64,000 nt of DNA from an uncultured Helicobacteraceae bacterium (lineage in GTDB: Bacteria; Campylobacterota; Campylobacteria; Campylobacterales; Helicobacteraceae): assembly GCA_944323885.1 (NCBI GenBank), contig CALUUD010000002.1, forward strand, positions 310,001 to 374,000, in the 5' to 3' direction. This document shows positions 9,920-18,271 of this stretch, piece after piece. The notes under the pieces were generated by a model. It saw only the letters and a list, made by a program, of their open reading frames with translations, did no database searches and was not told where the DNA came from. The position numbers were made by a program, and so were the translations under genes. How positions within the stretch are numbered: position 1 is the first letter of the stretch; the number at the start of each line of letters is the position of its first letter.

Positions 9920-10893
9920 TGGATTTTTTTAAGCATAATAAAGTTTATGATTTCGTTAAATATAGCACTTATGGTTTATTAGTTTCTTCTATATTAGTTA
10001 TTGGTGTAGTTGTTTTATTCTTTACCAAAGGGATTAATTTAGGTGTTGATTTTGCTGGTGGAAGCATAATACAGATTCAATATATAAATAAAGATGCCCC
10101 AATTAGTGAAATTAGGGAAATATTAAACAATAGTAAATATTTTAAAAATTCAAATATCACAGAGTTTGGTGCTAAAAATGAGATAGTTATTAAATTTCCA
10201 TTTGTACAAAGTGATGCAAAAATTAACATCAATGATGAAATAAAAGAAACACTTAAATCAACTGGCGATTTTGAGATAAGAAGAGTTGATATGGTAGGAC
10301 CAAAGGCAGGTAGCGATCTTGCAAAGAAAGGTGTGCTATCTTTGATACTTGCATTAGTTGCTATGATGTTATATGTCTCATTTAGATATGAATGGAGATT
10401 TGCATTAGCTGGAATTATTGCTTTAATTCATGATGTTGTTATATCTGGTGCTGCAATAATGGTATTTGACATAGATCTGAGTCTTGATGTAGTTGCTGCC
10501 TTATTAACTCTTATTGGATATTCAATTAATGATACAATCATTATATTTGATAGAATTAGAGAGCAGATGTTATCAAAGAAATTTGATAACATAGAATTTA
10601 TTATAAATGATGCTGTATCAAAGACATTATCAAGAACATTTCTTACTTCTCTTACTGTGTTTTTTGTAATTTTGATATTATTTATTTTTGGCAGTGAAAT
10701 TTTAAAAGGCTTTACACTTCCTATGCTCGTTGGCTCTATTGTGGGTACTTATAGCTCTATGTTTGTAGCACCAAAATTAGCTATATTATTTGGTTTTAAT
10801 ATTAAAAAATATTATGAAAAAGAAATTAATAAACAAAAAAAGAAACAAGAAAAAGAGAGATTGAGGCAAATGTATGAGAAGGGTAGAATCTAA
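9919..10893 (+). CDS. secF: Protein translocase subunit SecF
   Basis: A 324 aa partner of SecD. It has the Gly-Val-Asp-Phe-Ala-Gly-Gly-Ser motif (about 41-48), six membrane segments, the conserved Tyr-Ser-Ile-Asn-Asp-Thr-Ile-Ile-Phe-Asp-Arg motif (about 207-217), and a very basic Lys/Gln-rich C-terminal tail (about 296-324). It starts at GTG 9919, coupled to the secD stop. The next gene begins 11 bp later after an AAAGGAG site. Confidence 0.97.
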   Translation: MDFFKHNKVYDFVKYSTYGLLVSSILVIGVVVLFFTKGINLGVDFAGGSIIQIQYINKDAPISEIREILNNSKYFKNSNITEFGAKNEIVIKFPFVQSDAKININDEIKETLKSTGDFEIRRVDMVGPKAGSDLAKKGVLSLILALVAMMLYVSFRYEWRFALAGIIALIHDVVISGAAIMVFDIDLSLDVVAALLTLIGYSINDTIIIFDRIREQMLSKKFDNIEFIINDAVSKTLSRTFLTSLTVFFVILILFIFGSEILKGFTLPMLVGSIVGTYSSMFVAPKLAILFGFNIKKYYEKEINKQKKKQEKERLRQMYEKGRI

Positions 10894-10904
10894 AAGGAGT
10901 TTTT

Positions 10905-11246
10905 ATGGATTGGGGTAGAATCTTATTTATTTTTTTTACATTAATGAGTCTAACTTCAACAATTGGATTTTTGTTTGATCCAAATATAGTATTGTTGTTT
11001 TTGTCAGCAGCAATTAATTTTATTTCTACGACTCTTAGAATAGGAACTAGAAAATTGTTATCATCTGAATTATTGGCTAGCTCTATTGTTGCAGATTTTC
11101 ATTTAATACCTGCATTTTTATGGTATCAAATATTAGGTGATTTAGATGTTGCTTATGCTTTAGCGGTTGGTGCACTTGTTGCAAATTTATTCTCTCTTTG
11201 TTTGATTTTAATTGAGAGTGCAAAAAGTAGAGATGCAGATTATTAG
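10905..11246 (+). CDS. Conserved small inner-membrane protein between secF and leuS
   Basis: A 113 aa hydrophobic protein with three to four predicted membrane segments (about residues 5-22, 26-45, 58-75, 80-103). I recognise it only by position: an equivalent small membrane protein sits between secF and leuS in Helicobacter and Campylobacter (HP1548 in H. pylori), and I believe it belongs to the DUF6394 family. AAAGGAG lies 6 bp before ATG 10905. It is in the same transcript as secDF and leuS, so a link to membrane protein biogenesis is possible but unproven. Confidence 0.85.
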   Translation: MDWGRILFIFFTLMSLTSTIGFLFDPNIVLLFLSAAINFISTTLRIGTRKLLSSELLASSIVADFHLIPAFLWYQILGDLDVAYALAVGALVANLFSLCLILIESAKSRDADY

Positions 11247-11257
11247 TGAGGTATATT

Positions 11258-13675
11258 ATGGCATATAATCCCCGTGAAATAGAGAAAAAATGGCAAAAAA
11301 AATGGTTAGATTCTAAAGAATTTGAACCAAAGAATGATTTTAGTCTTCCAAAAAAATATATATTAAGTATGCTGCCATATCCAAGTGGAAATCTTCACAT
11401 GGGACATGTTAGAAATTATTCAATAGGTGATGCTATTGCTAGATATTACAGAAAGGCTGGTTTTAATGTTTTGCATCCAATAGGTTGGGATTCTTTTGGG
11501 TTGCCAGCAGAAAATGCAGCAATCAAGAACAATCTTCATCCTAAAACTTGGACTTATGAAAATATTGAAAATATGCAAGAATCTTTAAAAAGTTTAGGTT
11601 TTTCATTTTCACAAAATAGAGAATTTGCTACTAGTGATCCAATTTATACAAAATGGGAACAGAAGTTTTTTACACAAATGTGGGATAAAGGTCTTGTATA
11701 TCGTAAAAAAGCATATCTTAATTGGTGTCCAAATGATAAAACAATACTTGCAAATGAGCAAGTAATAGATGGTAAATGCTGGCGATGTGATACTCCTGTT
11801 GTACAGAAAGAGATGTATCAATATTATTTAAAGATAACAGATTATGCAGATGAGTTATTAAATGATCTTGATAAACTTCAAGATAAATGGCCAAATCAAG
11901 TGATAGCTATGCAAAAAAATTGGATTGGTAAATCTATAGGTCTTGAATTTAGCCTAAAGCTAGAAAAAAATCTTGGCGATATTAATTCTTTAGAAGTGTT
12001 TACAACAAGGGCTGATACGGTATATGGAATAACATACTGTGCTATTGCTCCAGAACATCCATTAGTAAAATATCTCATTGATAACAATTTAATAGAACAA
12101 TCAAAAATTGATATTATTAAATCTATGCAAAATATGATGTTTAAAGATAGAATGAGTAGGGAAAAAGAAGGTGTGCCTCTTGATTTATATGTTATCCATC
12201 CTTTAACAAATGAGAAATTAGAAATATTTGTAGCAAATTTTGTTTTAATGGATTATGGTAGTGGAGCTATAATGTGTGTTCCTGCACATGATGAAAGAGA
12301 CTTTGAATTTGCAAAGAAATATAACCTACCTATAAAAAAAGTTATTGCTAGTGATAATAATGATAATGCATTCTGTGATGATGGAGTATTAATTAATAGT
12401 GATAATTTTAATGGTTTAGTAGGCAATGAAGCAAGAGAAGCTATTATAGAGTATTTTTCAAAACTTAATATTGGAAAAAAAGTTATAAATTTTAAGCTTA
12501 GGGATTGGGGAATTTCTAGACAAAGATATTGGGGTTGTCCTATCCCTCTTATTCATTGTGAAAATTGTGGAATAGTAAAGGAGATAAATTTACCTGTTTT
12601 ATTACCAGATGATATAAATTTAAATGGTGAAGGTAATCCATTGTTTTTGCATCCTACATGGAAATATACAAAATGTCCAAAATGCAATAAAGATGCCATA
12701 CGCGAATGTGATACTATGGATACTTTTATAGAATCTAGTTGGTATTTTTTAAGATATACAACTCCAAGAGAAATATGGGAAGATTCTGCATTTAGTGAAA
12801 AAGATTTAAAGTATTGGCTAAATGTTGATGAATACATAGGTGGCATCGAACATGCTATATTGCATCTTTTGTATGCCAGGTTTTTTACAAAATTACTTAG
12901 GGATTTTTCATATATTAATATAGATGAACCTTTTGATAGACTGCTAACTCAAGGTATGGTTCTTAAAAATGGTTTTAAGATGAGTAAATCAAAAGGGAAT
13001 GTAGTTGATCCAAAAGAAATCATACAAAACTATGGAGCAGATACAGCAAGATTATTTATTTTATTTGCAGCTCCTCCAATGAAAGAATTAGAGTGGAATG
13101 ATAATGCGCTTGAGGGTGCTTATAGATTTATTAATAAAATTTTTATTAATTCTTCTAAAGTTGTGAAAAAAGATTTCAATAATTTAAGTTTTAACAATTT
13201 AACAAAAGAAGAAAAATATGCAAGAAAAAAAATATATGAAGCATTGATTAAATATGAATCTACATTCTCAAACAATGAATATCCATTTAATACACTTATT
13301 GCATCTTGTATGGAAGCTTTTAATGCTTTGTATGTTCAAGATAATGAAGATATATGGTATGAGGGTTATTATATTTTATTGAATGTATTAGAGCCAATTA
13401 TCCCTCATGCAAGTTTTGAGTTAAGCTCTATATTGTTTGATTGTAAAAATTTTACTACTTTAAATGTAGATTATAATGCACTACAAAGCGATACTGTTAA
13501 TATAGCAATTACAATTAATGGCAAGAAGCGTGCTGAACTAGAAATTGCTAATAATCTATCTAAAGAGCAAACATTGGAGCTTGCAAAAAATAGGGTGCAA
13601 AAATGGTTGAATCAAAAAGAAATTATAAAAGAGATAGTAGTGCCAAATAAGCTTGTAAATTTTGTGATTAAATAA
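11258..13675 (+). CDS. leuS: Leucyl-tRNA synthetase
   Basis: A class I synthetase of 805 aa that charges tRNA-Leu. It has the HIGH-type motif [10 protein letters not shown] (about 37-46), a CP1 editing domain with Thr-Thr-Arg-Ala-Asp-Thr-Val-Tyr-Gly (about 245-253), a zinc-type Cys pair cluster (about 430-470), and the KMSKS motif Lys-Met-Ser-Lys-Ser-Lys-Gly (about 570). I chose ATG 11258 rather than GTG 11246 because GAGG at 11248-11251 is then 6 nt upstream and the N-terminus lines up with known LeuS proteins. The stop overlaps the next ATG by one base. Confidence 0.97.
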   Translation: MAYNPREIEKKWQKKWLDSKEFEPKNDFSLPKKYILSMLPYPSGNLHMGHVRNYSIGDAIARYYRKAGFNVLHPIGWDSFGLPAENAAIKNNLHPKTWTYENIENMQESLKSLGFSFSQNREFATSDPIYTKWEQKFFTQMWDKGLVYRKKAYLNWCPNDKTILANEQVIDGKCWRCDTPVVQKEMYQYYLKITDYADELLNDLDKLQDKWPNQVIAMQKNWIGKSIGLEFSLKLEKNLGDINSLEVFTTRADTVYGITYCAIAPEHPLVKYLIDNNLIEQSKIDIIKSMQNMMFKDRMSREKEGVPLDLYVIHPLTNEKLEIFVANFVLMDYGSGAIMCVPAHDERDFEFAKKYNLPIKKVIASDNNDNAFCDDGVLINSDNFNGLVGNEAREAIIEYFSKLNIGKKVINFKLRDWGISRQRYWGCPIPLIHCENCGIVKEINLPVLLPDDINLNGEGNPLFLHPTWKYTKCPKCNKDAIRECDTMDTFIESSWYFLRYTTPREIWEDSAFSEKDLKYWLNVDEYIGGIEHAILHLLYARFFTKLLRDFSYINIDEPFDRLLTQGMVLKNGFKMSKSKGNVVDPKEIIQNYGADTARLFILFAAPPMKELEWNDNALEGAYRFINKIFINSSKVVKKDFNNLSFNNLTKEEKYARKKIYEALIKYESTFSNNEYPFNTLIASCMEAFNALYVQDNEDIWYEGYYILLNVLEPIIPHASFELSSILFDCKNFTTLNVDYNALQSDTVNIAITINGKKRAELEIANNLSKEQTLELAKNRVQKWLNQKEIIKEIVVPNKLVNFVIK

Positions 13676-14175
13676 TGGTTTTAAAAATTATTTCTATATT
13701 ACTCCTATGTATATTTGTTTCATCTTGTGGATATTATCCTGTATCATATTATAGCAAGCAAGCATTAGGAGAAAGTATTTATGTTAGGGCTAATATTTCT
13801 TTATCTGATCCAGAGAATTCTATTATTGCAAAAGATGCACTACTTCAAGCAATAGCTATTAGATTGCATTCTAATTTAAGCAATAAAGATGATGCTGACA
13901 CTTCTGTAGTTATGGATATGAATGATATTTATATGTATTCAATAGCTGATGATGAAGATGGTTTTCCTAGATTCTATCGTATGCAAGTTAGAATTAATTT
14001 CTCTTATATTGATAAAAAAGGGAATTCAATTAATTATAACAATATTGGAATTTATGATTTTTCTGTGGAAGGTCAAGCAACGGTAACTGATGAAAAAAGA
14101 TTTGAAGCAATTAATCAAGCATCGCTTCAAGCTATTGATAAATTTATAGCTCAAATTGCATATAGTTGGAGATAA
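13675..14175 (+). CDS. lptE: LptE-like lipoprotein (LPS assembly)
   Basis: A 166 aa secreted lipoprotein. A hydrophobic signal peptide ends in Val-Ser-Ser-Cys-Gly (Cys at about residue 18), a good lipobox. The mature start Gly-Tyr-Tyr-Pro is typical of LptE, the outer-membrane lipoprotein that plugs LptD and helps insert LPS. Sequence similarity to E. coli LptE is low, as usual for this phylum, so the call rests on the lipobox, the size and the conserved place after leuS (HP1546 position). The start overlaps the leuS stop (TAATG). Confidence 0.8.
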   Translation: MVLKIISILLLCIFVSSCGYYPVSYYSKQALGESIYVRANISLSDPENSIIAKDALLQAIAIRLHSNLSNKDDADTSVVMDMNDIYMYSIADDEDGFPRFYRMQVRINFSYIDKKGNSINYNNIGIYDFSVEGQATVTDEKRFEAINQASLQAIDKFIAQIAYSWR

Positions 14176-14176
14176 A

Positions 14177-14977
14177 TTGACAGAACAAGATAAGTTAAAG
14201 CAAGTTATAAAAAATTCTTTTATTTATATGAAAGATAATAATTTAGACTTCTCACCGGAATCTTATTTAGAAGCTTTTTGCAAGCAAGCAAAATTACTTA
14301 ATTTAGATAGCGATGAATGTGAATGGTTTAATAGATGGAGCAATAAATTTGAATCCCATATTAAAAAGGAATTATGCAATCATCCAATTAAAAATAAGGA
14401 TGATTTTATTAATATACTATCATCAATTATAAACACTAAAACATCTTTGGATGATAATTATTGCATTAAGATTTTAGAAAAAGCATTAAGAATATTAAAA
14501 AGTAAAAATATTATAGATATTAATCCAAAGTTAACATTAGAGGCTATTGACAAGAAATTAACGGATTTTATTAATGGTGATTCTAATGATTTATTTAATT
14601 TTGTTCATTCAAGTAATTTACTTACAAGAAATAATATATTACTGAAAGCTCACTCATTTAATGATGGCTATGTTTTAATATGTGATATTTGCTGTTTTGA
14701 TAGTATAAGAGATCAGTTTGGATTAGAAGCCTTAGAAAAGTTACTTAATGCATTTTATAGAATTTTACTTAATACCATGGATTCTGATGTAAGCATAGGC
14801 ATATATGGAGAATATTCTATTATTATTTTATTGCCAAATTATGATATTGATATGGCAAGGTTATGTTCAAAAAATATACAAGATGCTATTAATAATAGTA
14901 AGTTTGTTTATGAAAATAGAGATGTTGATATATCAATAAATATAGATTTGCTACATATAAAAGATTTAAAAATATGA
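14177..14977 (+). CDS. Protein with degenerate GGDEF-like domain
   Basis: A 266 aa soluble protein. The N-terminal half (about 1-145) is helical and unassigned. The C-terminal half (about 155-255) follows the GGDEF pattern: a Cys-Asp-Ile-Cys-Cys-Phe-Asp strand where active enzymes have Asp-x-Asp-x-Phe-Lys, then a helix with Gly-Leu-Glu-Ala-Leu-Glu, then Gly-Ile-Tyr-Gly-Glu-Tyr-Ser in place of Arg-Tyr-Gly-Gly-Asp-Glu-Phe. Loss of the signature argues against cyclic di-GMP synthesis. I chose TTG 14177 because GGAG is 5 nt upstream; an in-frame TTG at 14156 would overlap lptE. A similar gene sits between lptE and folC in Campylobacter (Cj1089c, as I recall). Function unknown. Confidence 0.75.
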   Translation: MTEQDKLKQVIKNSFIYMKDNNLDFSPESYLEAFCKQAKLLNLDSDECEWFNRWSNKFESHIKKELCNHPIKNKDDFINILSSIINTKTSLDDNYCIKILEKALRILKSKNIIDINPKLTLEAIDKKLTDFINGDSNDLFNFVHSSNLLTRNNILLKAHSFNDGYVLICDICCFDSIRDQFGLEALEKLLNAFYRILLNTMDSDVSIGIYGEYSIIILLPNYDIDMARLCSKNIQDAINNSKFVYENRDVDISINIDLLHIKDLKI

Positions 14978-16104
14978 ATGAGTTAGAAAAATATTTACAA
15001 CTTAAGGGACAAGAATACAGAAATTTTAATCCAAATAGAATAAAAAATATATATGCAAAATTAAAAACAAAATTAAAAACAAACCCATATACAATTCAAA
15101 TTATTGGGACAAATGGAAAAGGTACAACAGGTAGATTTTTAGCACTCGCATTACTTCAAAGTGGATATAAAGTTCTTCATTTTACAAGTCCTCATATTTT
15201 CAAACTCAATGAACGCTTTTATAAAAATGGTTTTATTATAAGTGATGAAGAACTTTTAAAGGCACATAAATACTTAATGCAATTTGACTTTATCAAAGAG
15301 GCAAGTTATTTTGAATATGTAACATTTTTGGCTTTGCATTTATCTTTTGATGTTGATTATTTGATATTAGAAGCTGGTATTGGTGGTGAGTATGATTCTA
15401 CTAGTGTTGTAAAAAGAGATTTACATTTATTTACTCTTATTGACTATGATCATCAAGAAATATTAGGTGATGATATAATTGATATAGCAACAACAAAACT
15501 AAATGCAATGACAAGCACAGCTATACTTGGACTTCAAAAATATAGCATTGTAAAAGATATTGCAACTAAAATTGCACTATCAAGAAATATTGACTTACAT
15601 ATTTTAGATTCTATATCTAATGATGCAATTAGTTATATAAAAAATCATAATATGGCTAATTTTTTATCAGAAAATTTATCATTATCATTAAAGACATTAA
15701 ATTATTTAGGTGTTGAATTTGATATTAGAAATATGCCAAGACTTGACTTAGTAGGTAGATTCCAACAAATTAGAGATAATGTTATTATTGATGTTGGACA
15801 CAATCAATCTGCCGCAATTGCTATAAAGAAAAATCTAAAAAATAGAAAAGTTAATCTAATTTATAATAGTTATGTTCAAAAAGATATTAAAGGAATCCTA
15901 AATATACTAAAAGATAATATTTTGATGCTAGAGATAATAGAAATAAAAGATAATCCTAGAATAATAGATAAAATGGAGTTAATAAAGATTTTAGATGAAC
16001 TACAAATCCCATATAGTAATTTTTTAGGTATTGATAATACCAAATATTATCTTGTTTTTGGTTCATTTAGTGTAGTTGAGAGATTTATGAAAGATTTTGT
16101 ATGA
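14974..16104 (+). CDS. folC: Bifunctional folylpolyglutamate/dihydrofolate synthase
   Basis: A 376 aa Mur-ligase family enzyme that adds glutamate to (dihydro)folate. The P-loop Gly-Thr-Asn-Gly-Lys-Gly-Thr-Thr is at about residues 46-53. Thr-Ser-Pro-His and Arg-Phe (about 72-84) form the folate site, and the Asp-Val-Gly-His-Asn motif (about 275) belongs to the C-terminal domain. It is somewhat shorter than the E. coli protein (422 aa), as in other Campylobacterota. ATG 14974 overlaps the previous stop (ATGA), and its own stop overlaps the csd2 start in the same way. Confidence 0.93.
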   Translation: MNELEKYLQLKGQEYRNFNPNRIKNIYAKLKTKLKTNPYTIQIIGTNGKGTTGRFLALALLQSGYKVLHFTSPHIFKLNERFYKNGFIISDEELLKAHKYLMQFDFIKEASYFEYVTFLALHLSFDVDYLILEAGIGGEYDSTSVVKRDLHLFTLIDYDHQEILGDDIIDIATTKLNAMTSTAILGLQKYSIVKDIATKIALSRNIDLHILDSISNDAISYIKNHNMANFLSENLSLSLKTLNYLGVEFDIRNMPRLDLVGRFQQIRDNVIIDVGHNQSAAIAIKKNLKNRKVNLIYNSYVQKDIKGILNILKDNILMLEIIEIKDNPRIIDKMELIKILDELQIPYSNFLGIDNTKYYLVFGSFSVVERFMKDFV

Positions 16105-17000
16105 AAAATGGAAATATAAGAGATAAATTTATTATATCCATCGTTGATAATAGTGGAATTAGGCAGTTTAGTATTCATAGACTTGTAAAAAAAGTTATTT
16201 TTTATTTTGTTATTTTCTTTATAATTTCTACAATAGTGATATTTTTTACTATTAAGTTTTTAGCAGATGAATTAAAAGAGATGAAAACAGAAAAAAACCT
16301 TATTGTAGATAAATATATTTATATATATGATAAAAATGAGAATATAAAACAACAAGTTGAAATTAGCCAATATAAACTTGATGAGATTAATAGAAGAATG
16401 TTTGAATTAGAAGATATTATTAGTATGAAAGATTCTATTATACATAATAATAACATAGAAGAATATGACATTTCATCTCTTAGTCAATCTAAAAAAAATA
16501 TAATTTTGCAGCTATTGCCAAATTCACTACCATTTTTTAGTGATAATTTTTCATTATCACCATTAAAGTCTGGTTTACTATTTAATACCGCAGAAGGAAT
16601 ACCTATATATGCTACTGCTGATGGTATTGTAGATTTAACAAGAGATAATTATACGGAGGGTATTGGAAAGTTTGTGAAAATTGTTCATTCATTTGGTTTT
16701 ACATCTATATATGGCTATTTATCAAAAGTAAATGTTAAACGAGGTGATATTGCAAGAAAAGGTCAGTTAATAGGATATGCTGGTATTTCTAATGGTAAAA
16801 ATCTTTATTATGATATTAAATTTTTAGGTAGTGAAGTTGATGTAGAAAAGTTTATATATTGGAATATTAATAATTTTGCAATTGTTATAAATCAAGATAG
16901 TATAGTAAATTGGAATAGTTTATTATGGACTTTGGATGATATTATAAAAATTAATGATCATAAGATATTCTCTGAGCAATTTACATTGCTGGATAGATAA
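16101..17000 (+). CDS. csd2: Csd2-like LytM-fold protein lacking zinc ligands
   Basis: A 299 aa protein with a short cytoplasmic N-terminus, one membrane segment (about residues 31-52), a coiled-coil stretch (about 55-115) and a C-terminal LytM/M23-type domain (about 145-260). Where active M23 enzymes have His-x-Gly-x-Asp, this one reads Gly-Leu-Leu-Phe-Asn-Thr-Ala. Where they have His-x-His, it reads Asn-Leu-Tyr-Tyr. It therefore cannot bind the catalytic zinc. In H. pylori, Csd2 likewise lacks the ligands and pairs with Csd1 to relax peptidoglycan crosslinks for helical shape. It lies directly before csd1 (stop and start adjacent), as in H. pylori. Confidence 0.88.
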   Translation: MKNGNIRDKFIISIVDNSGIRQFSIHRLVKKVIFYFVIFFIISTIVIFFTIKFLADELKEMKTEKNLIVDKYIYIYDKNENIKQQVEISQYKLDEINRRMFELEDIISMKDSIIHNNNIEEYDISSLSQSKKNIILQLLPNSLPFFSDNFSLSPLKSGLLFNTAEGIPIYATADGIVDLTRDNYTEGIGKFVKIVHSFGFTSIYGYLSKVNVKRGDIARKGQLIGYAGISNGKNLYYDIKFLGSEVDVEKFIYWNINNFAIVINQDSIVNWNSLLWTLDDIIKINDHKIFSEQFTLLDR

Positions 17001-17945
17001 ATGAATAGTGATAATAGATTGATACTTATGATTTCAAGTCCATATGGAGCCAAGTACTATAATATAAGTTTATTTTTAAAACATATTATTGTTTATTTTT
17101 CTACTTTTATTGGATCTATTATTTTTTTTATTTTTGTTGTTTTGCATACTTTGGCATCCGAGATTGATGATATTGAAAATAAATATAAATATATTCAAGA
17201 TTCTTATCAAACATTATTGGATAAAAATGTTAGTTTATTAAAGGAAATATCTGCAAAACAAGAAGAAGCTTTAGTTGTTGCAGATAAAATCGAAGATTTG
17301 GAGGGAGTTATTGGAGTTAGTGATGAAAATTCTAATTATGGGTTGCAAAGTAGAGTAGAAGCTGCTAGTATTACAGGATTGCAAAAGATATTTATTATGA
17401 AATTTGTTCCAAATGGTTTTCCATTAGAGAGCTATAAAAGAGTATCATCAGGATATGGTTATAGAATCCATCCATTAAATCACTCAAGAGAGTTTCATAC
17501 AGGGATTGATTTTGCTTCAAGTTTGAATACGCCTGTATATGCTACAGCAGATGGTGTAGTAGATTTTGCAAAAGATGGATGGAATGGAGGATATGGTACA
17601 TTAGTAAAAATTGATCACTCTTTTGGTTTTAAAACATATTTTGCACATCTTAAATCTTTTGTTGTTAAAAGAGGTGATTTTGTAAAAAAAGGTCAATTAA
17701 TTGCATATGTCGGCAACACAGGAGTTAGCACGGGTGCTCATTTACACTATGAAGTAAGATTTTTAGGACAACATATCAATCCTAGTAATTTTATAGATTG
17801 GAATATGAGTAATTTTGATAAAATTTTTGATAAGGAGAAAAATGTAGCATGGCAATCTTTACTAATGACAATAAACAATTTGATGCAACAAATACCAACG
17901 GAGCAACGATTATCGCAGCTAGAACAAGATTCAAGGGAGAATTAA
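17001..17945 (+). CDS. csd1: Csd1-type M23 peptidoglycan endopeptidase
   Basis: A 314 aa membrane-anchored DD-endopeptidase homologue. It has one membrane segment (about 26-49), a coiled coil (about 52-105) and an M23 domain with intact zinc and catalytic residues: Phe-His-Thr-Gly-Ile-Asp (His166, Asp170) and Gly-Ala-His-Leu-His-Tyr (His247, His249). In H. pylori, Csd1 cuts Ala-mDAP crosslinks and is needed for helical shape. The last 31 codons plus the stop overlap the start of the bactofilin gene ccmA by 97 bp in another frame. The order csd2-csd1-ccmA is that of H. pylori HP1544-HP1542. Confidence 0.93.
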   Translation: MNSDNRLILMISSPYGAKYYNISLFLKHIIVYFSTFIGSIIFFIFVVLHTLASEIDDIENKYKYIQDSYQTLLDKNVSLLKEISAKQEEALVVADKIEDLEGVIGVSDENSNYGLQSRVEAASITGLQKIFIMKFVPNGFPLESYKRVSSGYGYRIHPLNHSREFHTGIDFASSLNTPVYATADGVVDFAKDGWNGGYGTLVKIDHSFGFKTYFAHLKSFVVKRGDFVKKGQLIAYVGNTGVSTGAHLHYEVRFLGQHINPSNFIDWNMSNFDKIFDKEKNVAWQSLLMTINNLMQQIPTEQRLSQLEQDSREN

Positions 17946-18259
17946 ATATTGAATGTCATATTCATATCGATGGAGAATTTGAAGGAAATATTAATTCAAA
18001 AAATACTATCTTGATAGGTAAAACAGGTATTGTAAAAGGTGATATAGTAGCTCAAAGGGTTATTGTAAGCGGTGGTTTTACAGGTAGTATTGATTCTGAG
18101 TGTATAGAGATTATGCCAAATGGAAAAATTGAAGGCACTATTACTTGTAATGAGCTATATATAGAAAAAAAAGGTATATTTATAGGTGAGAGTAAAGTTA
18201 AAAAAATGCAGGATGTAAATAAAATAGATAAACAGATTAATATAGAAGATAAAGAATAA
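17849..18259 (+). CDS. ccmA: Bactofilin CcmA (cell-shape scaffold)
   Basis: A 136 aa polymer-forming cytoskeletal protein. The central right-handed beta-helix (about 22-118) shows the repeating Gly/Ile/Val pattern of bactofilins, for example Ile-Asp-Gly-Glu-Phe-Glu-Gly-Asn-Ile (about 40). The ends are charged and disordered. AAGGAG at 17832-17837 lies 11 nt before ATG 17849 inside csd1. In H. pylori CcmA directs Csd1 activity and shape. The overlap with csd1 would couple the production of scaffold and enzyme. Confidence 0.93.
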   Translation: MAIFTNDNKQFDATNTNGATIIAARTRFKGELNIECHIHIDGEFEGNINSKNTILIGKTGIVKGDIVAQRVIVSGGFTGSIDSECIEIMPNGKIEGTITCNELYIEKKGIFIGESKVKKMQDVNKIDKQINIEDKE

Positions 18260-18271
18260 AAAAGGCATTAT

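Noticed and set aside
16101-17000. csd2 as a pseudogene because it lacks zinc ligands
   Set aside because: The frame is intact over the expected length, and H. pylori Csd2 is known to lack the ligands too.
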